DNA of 47,885 bases. Source: Ferrovibrio sp. (GTDB lineage Bacteria > Pseudomonadota > Alphaproteobacteria > Ferrovibrionales > Ferrovibrionaceae). The stretch covers positions 1 to 47,885 of the forward strand of contig NZ_JAHBYG010000033.1 in the NCBI RefSeq assembly GCF_019636075.1. The letters are read 5' to 3'. Shown piece by piece: positions 43,217 through 47,885 of the stretch. The position numbers were made by a program, and so were the translations under genes. How positions within the stretch are numbered: position 1 is the stretch's first letter; each line of letters opens with the position of its first letter. The notes under the pieces were generated by a model. That model worked only from the letters and a program-made list of their open reading frames with translations. It ran no database searches and was not told the origin of the DNA.

Positions 43217-44407
43217 ATGAGCGAAGATCGCAGCAAGACCTGGCGTTTGGCCACCAAGCTGGTGCGCGGCGGCACCATGCGCAGCCAGTTCGGCGAAACC
43301 TCGGAAGCCATCTTCATGACCTCGGGTTTCCGCTATGACAATGCAGAAGCCGCCGAGGCGCGATTCAAGAACGAGCAGCCTGGCTTTGTGTATAGCCGCT
43401 TCAGCAATCCCACTGTCGAGATGTTCGAACAACGGATGGCGTTGCTGGAAGGCGCGGAAGCCGCGCGCGGCGTGGCATCCGGCATGGCGGCGGTGAATGC
43501 CGCGCTGATGTGTCAGCTCAAGGCCGGCGACGAAGTCGTGTCGGCGCGCGCGGTGTTCGGATCCTGCCGCTATATCGTGGAGGAATTGCTGCCGCGCTTC
43601 GGCATCAAGACGCAGTTGGTTGACGGCACCGATCTGTCGGCCTGGAAGGCGGCGATCAACGAACGTACCCGCGCGGTGTTTCTGGAATCCCCGGCCAATC
43701 CCACGCTGGAGGTGATCGATATCGCGGCGGTGGCCGAACTGGCGCACACGGTGGGTGCGCGCGTGGTGGTGGATAACGTGTTCGCCACCCCGGTGCTGCA
43801 GAAGCCCTTCGAACTGGGCGCCGATATCGTGGTCTATTCCGCCACCAAACATATAGATGGCCAGGGCCGTAGCCTGGGCGGTGTGATTCTGGCCTCCAAA
43901 GCCTTCATCGACCAGGAATTGACCCCCTATCTCCGTCACACCGGCCCGGCGCTCAGCCCGTTTAACGCCTGGCTGATGCTCAAGGGGCTTGAAACCCTGG
44001 ATTTGCGGGTTGCGCGCCATGTGGAGAATGCCACCAAGGTAGCAGAGGGGCTGAAAGACCATCCGGGCATTGCCAAGCTTATGTATCCTGGGTTGAAAAC
44101 GCACCCGCAATACGACCTTATCCAGCGGCAGATGCGTGGCCCTGGCAACATGATTGCGTTGGAGGTGAAGGGCGGCAAGACTGCTGCCTTCAAGTTGTTG
44201 AATGGTCTGAAATTAGTGGATATCAGCAACAATCTGGGAGACTCAAAAAGCCTGATCACACACCCGGCCACCACCACGCATCAGCGCCTGCCGGCGGAAG
44301 AGCGTGCTACTTTGGGTATTTCAGATGCCATGCTGCGCATGAGCGTCGGCCTGGAAGATCCACAGGATGTGATCGACGATTTCCGCCAGGCCCTGAACGG
44401 TATCTAA
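43217..44407 (+). CDS. metZ: O-succinylhomoserine sulfhydrylase
   Basis: 396 residues of the Cys/Met metabolism PLP family. ATKLVRGGTMRSQFGETSEA and FVYSRFSNPTVEMFEQRMAL begin the fold. ASGMAAVNAALMCQL, the PLP lysine in VYSATKHIDGQGRSLGGVIL and LTHPATTTH-like (ITHPATTTHQRLPAEER) follow. It replaces the succinyl group of O-succinylhomoserine with sulfide to give homocysteine. GGGAG is 8 nt before the ATG at 43217; a GTG at 43214 is also in frame. It is controlled by the SAM-II/terminator leader. Confidence 0.93.
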   Translation: MSEDRSKTWRLATKLVRGGTMRSQFGETSEAIFMTSGFRYDNAEAAEARFKNEQPGFVYSRFSNPTVEMFEQRMALLEGAEAARGVASGMAAVNAALMCQLKAGDEVVSARAVFGSCRYIVEELLPRFGIKTQLVDGTDLSAWKAAINERTRAVFLESPANPTLEVIDIAAVAELAHTVGARVVVDNVFATPVLQKPFELGADIVVYSATKHIDGQGRSLGGVILASKAFIDQELTPYLRHTGPALSPFNAWLMLKGLETLDLRVARHVENATKVAEGLKDHPGIAKLMYPGLKTHPQYDLIQRQMRGPGNMIALEVKGGKTAAFKLLNGLKLVDISNNLGDSKSLITHPATTTHQRLPAEERATLGISDAMLRMSVGLEDPQDVIDDFRQALNGI

Positions 44408-44629
44408 GCACCTGCGGGTTGAAAACGATCTTAAGGCTAATGTTGCCTGCCGGCCACAGGGCAGAAATATAAGCAGGAACTAGGTTTTTTGCCTTTTCCA
44501 AGGGCAGCGGGTTTCTGCTATTGTGACGCGGACTTTTAGAGTCTGTGTCCGGACTTCGAGGCCATGCGTAATGGCGCTGCATGACCGGCCAGATTCGGTG
44601 AATCGCTTTAAAGTGCGAAGGAGAGGATT

Positions 44630-45694
44630 ATGAAGATGCGTGTTGCCCTGTTCGCTGGCGCGGCGTTGCTTGCGCTGGCCACTCAGCCGGTCGCGGCGCA
44701 AACCAATGGCTGGTACGCTGGCTTGGCCGGCGGTGCCAATTGGGCTGCCGATGGCGATGTGAGCGGCGTTCCCGGTATCAGCAGCTACGAAACCGATATG
44801 GGCTGGGCCGGTCTCGGCAAGGTCGGTTACGGCTTCGGCGATGTCCGCATCGAGGGCGAGCTGTCCTACCGCCAGAACGATCTGAGCGGCGCCAATACCT
44901 CGGGCGAGCAGAAGACCTGGGCCACCATGGCCAACCTGCTGTACGATTTTAACGGCTTCGGTCGTTTCGTGCCCTATGTCGGTTTCGGTGTCGGCTTGGC
45001 GAACTATGCCATCGACGGCCGCATCGGCACGTCCAACTTCGATGATAGCGCCTGGGTTCCCGCCGTGCAGGGCATCGTGGGTGCCAACTTCGTGCTCACC
45101 GACAATTTCCTGATCGGCGCCGACTATCGCTACCTCACTGGCGGCGATGCCAAGTTGAATGGCAGCCTGGCCAACAGCACCGCCAAGGCCGACAATTCCC
45201 AGCACACCGTAATGGTGGGTCTGACCTACCGCTTCGGCGCCCCGGCGCCCAAGCCGGCGCCTGTGGCTGCTGTGGCTCCCCCGCCGCCGCCCCCGCCGCC
45301 GCCCCCGCCGGCTCCGGTCGTTGCTCCCCCGCCGCCGCCCCCGCCGCCGCCGGCTCGTCTGCCGGAGACCTATGTCGTGTTCTTCGCCTTCGACAAGTCG
45401 GACATCAGCCCGGTGGCCTCGCAGGTGCTTGATCGCGCCATCGCCGATTACCGCGCCACGGGTTCCACCCGCATCGTGGTTGAAGGCCATACCGACCGTT
45501 CCGGTAAGGATGTCTATAACCAGCGTCTGTCCGAGCGCCGCTCCAAGTCGGTGGCTGACTACCTGGTTGCCAAGGGCATTGCCGGCAACGTGATCCAGAC
45601 CGCTGGTTTCGGCGAAAGCCGTCCGCGCGTTCCGACCGCCGATGGCGAGCGCAACGACGAAAACCGTCGCGCCGAGATCTTCCTGCGCAAGTAA
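44630..45694 (+). CDS. OmpA-family outer-membrane protein with polyproline linker
   Basis: 354 residues. The signal peptide ends VAA before Q24. An 8-strand-type barrel spans about residues 25-203 (GWYAGLAGGANWAAD; FVPYVGFGVGLANYAIDGR; HTVMVGLTYRFG). A Pro/Ala/Val linker with two runs of nine or more prolines covers about 205-243. The OmpA/Pal peptidoglycan-binding domain follows (VVFFAFDKSDISPVASQVLD; VVEGHTDRSGKDVYNQRLSE; RRAEIFLRK). It tethers the outer membrane to peptidoglycan. AAGGAGAGG precedes the ATG, and a strong terminator follows. Confidence 0.94.
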   Translation: MKMRVALFAGAALLALATQPVAAQTNGWYAGLAGGANWAADGDVSGVPGISSYETDMGWAGLGKVGYGFGDVRIEGELSYRQNDLSGANTSGEQKTWATMANLLYDFNGFGRFVPYVGFGVGLANYAIDGRIGTSNFDDSAWVPAVQGIVGANFVLTDNFLIGADYRYLTGGDAKLNGSLANSTAKADNSQHTVMVGLTYRFGAPAPKPAPVAAVAPPPPPPPPPPPAPVVAPPPPPPPPPARLPETYVVFFAFDKSDISPVASQVLDRAIADYRATGSTRIVVEGHTDRSGKDVYNQRLSERRSKSVADYLVAKGIAGNVIQTAGFGESRPRVPTADGERNDENRRAEIFLRK

Positions 45695-45722
45695 TCCGCG
45701 CAAGATCATCGCTTAAGCAAAG

Positions 45723-45760
45723 CGGCCGTTCCGGGCAACCGGAGCGGCCGTTGGCTTTTT
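45723..45760 (+). terminator. Terminator of the OmpA-like gene
   Basis: A 12-bp stem (CGGCCGTTCCGG / CCGGAGCGGCCG, one G-T pair; arms 45723-45734 and 45739-45750), a GCAA tetraloop, then TTGGCTTTTT. It lies 29 bp after the stop codon. Confidence 0.88.
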
Positions 45761-45932
45761 ACGAGCTTTTTTAATTTTGCGATTTCACTCTGTGGTGCGT
45801 TTGATTGCGGCATATGGTTAATGCGCGGCACTGAATGCAACCGCGTTGATGCGAGCCGGTTTATAAATTGGGCTTCATCCGACTGAGTTGCCCGGGGTGG
45901 ACATTCCCGGTCATGCTCCTAATATTCTCTGC

Positions 45933-46325
45933 ATGTATTCCAAGACCACGCATGGCATCGCCATCACGGTGCAGCCGATCTATCTGGAGGAGCAATCCTC
46001 GCCGGACGAAAACTATTTCGTCTGGGCCTATAACGTGCGCATCGAAAACCGCGGCGAGATGACCCTGCGGCTGGAAAGCCGCTATTGGCGCATCACCGAT
46101 GCGCGCGGCCGGGTGCAGGAAGTGCGCGGGCCTGGCGTGGTGGGCGAGCATCCCGTGCTCGAGCCCGGCGACAGCTTCGAATATACCAGCGGCACGCCGC
46201 TACCCACGCCGTCCGGTTTCATGGTCGGCAGTTATCAGATGGTAGATAAGGGCGGGTCCACCTTCGATGTGGCGATCCCGGCCTTTTCGCTCGACAGCCC
46301 GCACGAAGCGCGCCGGCTGAATTGA
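45933..46325 (+). CDS. apaG: ApaG domain protein
   Basis: 130 residues, the usual length. [60 protein letters not shown] and [20 protein letters not shown] are typical ApaG segments. The fold is a fibronectin-like beta-sandwich. It was linked genetically to Mg2+/Co2+ resistance in enterobacteria; the biochemical role is unknown. The ATG at 45933 is taken for family length. Confidence 0.94.
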   Translation: MYSKTTHGIAITVQPIYLEEQSSPDENYFVWAYNVRIENRGEMTLRLESRYWRITDARGRVQEVRGPGVVGEHPVLEPGDSFEYTSGTPLPTPSGFMVGSYQMVDKGGSTFDVAIPAFSLDSPHEARRLN

Positions 46326-46394
46326 ATATGGGATTGATCCAGAGCGGCCAGGGCCACGTATGTGTTGCATGTTTCCTGGCAGCGGAGAAATACG

Positions 46395-47060
46395 GTGAAT
46401 GACATGTCTCCCACGGCGATCGGTAAGGTCGAGAAGTTCAACAAGGCTGGCGATGTGGTGAATGTGCAGCGTCCCAGCCGCGAAGAGGCCGAGGCCGCGA
46501 TCAAGCTGCTGATCCGCTGGGCCGGCGACGATCCGGAGCGCGAAGGCCTGCTGGGCACGCCTGAGCGTGTGGCGCGTGCCTATGAGGAATTCTTCGCCGG
46601 CTACGACGAAGATCCCGTGCACATTCTCGAGCGTACCTTCGAAGAAACCGATGGTTACGACGAGATGGTGGTGCTGCGCGATATCCGGCTGGAAAGCCAT
46701 TGCGAGCATCATATGGTGCCGATCATCGGCAAGGCCCATGTGGCCTATCTGCCGGGCAAGCGCGTGGTGGGCATCTCCAAACTGGCCCGCGTGGTGGAGA
46801 TTTATGCCAAGCGCCTGCAGATTCAGGAGAAGTTGACCGCCCAGGTGGCCAATACGATCCAGACCGTGCTGCAGCCGCGCGGCGTGGCCGTGGTGATCGA
46901 GGCGGCGCATCAATGCATGACCACGCGCGGCATCCACAAGCCCGGCGTCACCATGGTCACCAGCCGCATGCTCGGCATGTTCCGCGAGGATCCGCGCACC
47001 CGGCAGGAATTCATGACCATGATCGGCGGCGGCGCCAATACCCGCCAGGTTGAAGGCTGA
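46395..47060 (+). CDS. folE: GTP cyclohydrolase I
   Basis: 221 residues. Zinc and active-site motifs [40 protein letters not shown] and [20 protein letters not shown] are complete. It converts GTP to dihydroneopterin triphosphate, the first step to folate. This is the zinc-dependent type IA enzyme. The GTG at 46395 has GGAG 7 nt upstream and is preferred to an ATG at 46404 (16 nt from it). Confidence 0.95.
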   Translation: MNDMSPTAIGKVEKFNKAGDVVNVQRPSREEAEAAIKLLIRWAGDDPEREGLLGTPERVARAYEEFFAGYDEDPVHILERTFEETDGYDEMVVLRDIRLESHCEHHMVPIIGKAHVAYLPGKRVVGISKLARVVEIYAKRLQIQEKLTAQVANTIQTVLQPRGVAVVIEAAHQCMTTRGIHKPGVTMVTSRMLGMFREDPRTRQEFMTMIGGGANTRQVEG

Positions 47061-47076
47061 GCGGCGAGGGCTGCGT

Positions 47077-47355
47077 TTGTCGGCACGGCCCCGCATCGTC
47101 ATCGTTTATTGCACGCAATGCCAATGGCTGTTGCGGGCCGGATGGATGGCGCAGGAACTGCTATCCACCTTCGGCGAGGATCTCGCCGAGGTGGCCTTGC
47201 AGCCCGGCACAGGCGGGGTGTTTCGCATCGAATATGATGGCGATTTGATCTGGGAACGCAAACGCGACGGCGGCTTCCCCGATGTGAAGACCTTGAAGCA
47301 ACTGGTACGTGATCGCATGGATCCTGCCCGCGATCTCGGTCATATCGACCGCTGA
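47077..47355 (+). CDS. SelT/SelW/SelH (Rdx) family thioredoxin-like protein
   Basis: 92 residues from a TTG at 47077 (GAGGG 6 nt upstream). RIVIVYCTQCQWLLRAGWMA carries the redox CxxC (C12, C15) with cysteine where selenoprotein W has selenocysteine. GTGGVFRIEYDGDLIWERKR, then DGGFPDVKTLKQLVRD, completes the fold. A presumed redox protein. It starts 16 bp after folE; an alternative in-frame TTG at 47050 would overlap folE by 11 bp. Confidence 0.88.
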   Translation: MSARPRIVIVYCTQCQWLLRAGWMAQELLSTFGEDLAEVALQPGTGGVFRIEYDGDLIWERKRDGGFPDVKTLKQLVRDRMDPARDLGHIDR

Positions 47356-47403
47356 TAGCTGGGCAAGCCTGACCCGGTAGATTCTGCCGCAGGGCCTGGA
47401 TTG

Positions 47404-47427
47404 CCGCCCCGATCAGGCGGTGTTTTT
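47404..47427 (+). terminator. Possible terminator after the folE/SelW pair
   Basis: A 5-bp stem CCGCC/GGCGG (47404-47408, 47416-47420) with a 7-nt loop, then TGTTTTT. The stem is short, so strength is uncertain. Confidence 0.4.
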
Positions 47428-47521
47428 GCCGCATTTGCAGTATTTCCGCCGCTGGCATGCGGATTGCTGCTGTCTCCATGTCCGACCGTGATTTCGCGGC
47501 CGGTCTGTGTGGAGAAGCGCT

Positions 47522-47878
47522 ATGTCTTTGCTCGCCGTAGGGGCCGCCGCCGCCGGGATTTCAAGCCTGGCCAAAGCGGTTGCCAATTTCACCAAGCCAG
47601 ATCCTGAAGACGACATCAAAAAAGCACCCACCGAGGCCGAGCAGAAAGCCGGCACTGAGGCAACCCAAGAAGCCTTCCTGGATTATGCCCGCATGTCGGT
47701 GGCCGAGCGGTTGCGTGAGCAATTGCTCAAGAGCAAGGGCCTCACCGAAGAGGATTTGGCCGCCATGGACCCCGACAAGCGTGCCGCGCTGGAAAAGGAA
47801 ATCGGCGAGGATATCCGTACCAGGTTGCTCAAGGAGACCGGCAAGCAAACCGGCGGCATCGCCAATTTGCTGGTTTGA
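47522..47878 (+). CDS. Small hypothetical protein
   Basis: 118 residues, no family recognised. The N-terminus is Ala/Gly-rich and weakly hydrophobic (MSLLAVGAAAAGISSLAKAV). The rest is charged and helical (EEDLAAMDPDKRAALEKEIG), ending GGIANLLV. The Asp/Lys/Glu pattern suggests a coiled helical bundle. GGAG 7 nt upstream supports the ATG at 47522. The stop lies 7 bp from the window edge, so no downstream partner is seen. Confidence 0.75.
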   Translation: MSLLAVGAAAAGISSLAKAVANFTKPDPEDDIKKAPTEAEQKAGTEATQEAFLDYARMSVAERLREQLLKSKGLTEEDLAAMDPDKRAALEKEIGEDIRTRLLKETGKQTGGIANLLV

Positions 47879-47885
47879 TCGCGCC

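Noticed and set aside
45240..45365. CRISPR-like or microsatellite array
   Set aside because: The repetitive GCC/CCG tract is in frame and encodes the OmpA polyproline linker.

Overview
The window looks like chromosomal DNA of a free-living, high-GC Gram-negative alphaproteobacterium, most like Rhodospirillales and relatives. The evidence is gene content and order: rph-rdgB-hemW, bolA/J-protein/cobS/cobT, aroK-aroB-CNNM transporter opposite xerD, metZ behind a SAM-II riboswitch, an OlsB-type ornithine-lipid acyltransferase, a malyl-CoA lyase and a TAXI-type TRAP transporter. I cannot name the genus from sequence alone. Coding density is high. I saw no rRNA, tRNA, transposase, prophage or CRISPR array.

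Layout. 1-1.1 kb: start of an efflux adaptor gene, divergent from a DUF488 gene, with a CRP-like dyad between them. 1.2-4.2 kb: a TAXI TRAP importer whose binding-protein and permease genes are separated by a strong terminator hairpin. 4.2-7.8 kb, minus strand: a ZnuD-like TonB-dependent zinc receptor followed by an outer-membrane barrel gene, behind a perfect Zur-type operator. 7.9-10.9 kb: rph, rdgB, hemW and an L,D-transpeptidase-like gene, tightly packed. 10.9-16.5 kb: alpha/beta hydrolase, nitronate monooxygenase, propionyl-CoA synthetase and an AmpG-like permease. 16.6-20.6 kb: OlsB-like acyltransferase and two acyl-CoA ligases. 20.6-24.1 kb, minus strand: ferredoxin-NADP reductase-like flavoprotein, aminotransferase, Fnr-type regulator and an orphan S4-domain protein.

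24.1-26.7 kb is the least ordinary part. It holds a GNAT-like protein, an HTH protein with its own near-consensus promoter (possibly leaderless) flanked by a 9-bp inverted repeat, a 65-residue ORF and a second XRE regulator. The upstream leader can form two mutually exclusive hairpins. This is my best candidate for an undescribed regulatory module, but its function is unknown.

26.7-30.4 kb: a small surface-polysaccharide set (UDP-sugar dehydrogenase, glycosyltransferase, WecA-like initiating transferase). 30.4-34.3 kb, minus strand: a 46-residue membrane protein, a large secreted protein, xerD and malyl-CoA lyase. 34.5-38.5 kb: aroK, aroB, CNNM/CorC transporter and AEC transporter. 38.5-43 kb: RHH protein, BolA, J-domain protein and the aerobic cobaltochelatase subunits CobS and CobT. 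43-47.9 kb: SAM-II riboswitch plus terminator, metZ, an OmpA-like protein with a polyproline linker, apaG, folE, a SelW-like protein and a small unknown.

Metabolic themes are propionyl/malyl-CoA metabolism (PrpE, malyl-CoA lyase), cobalamin synthesis, methionine synthesis under SAM control, envelope lipid and polysaccharide synthesis, and zinc uptake under predicted Zur control. All family assignments come from reading motifs; no database search was run.
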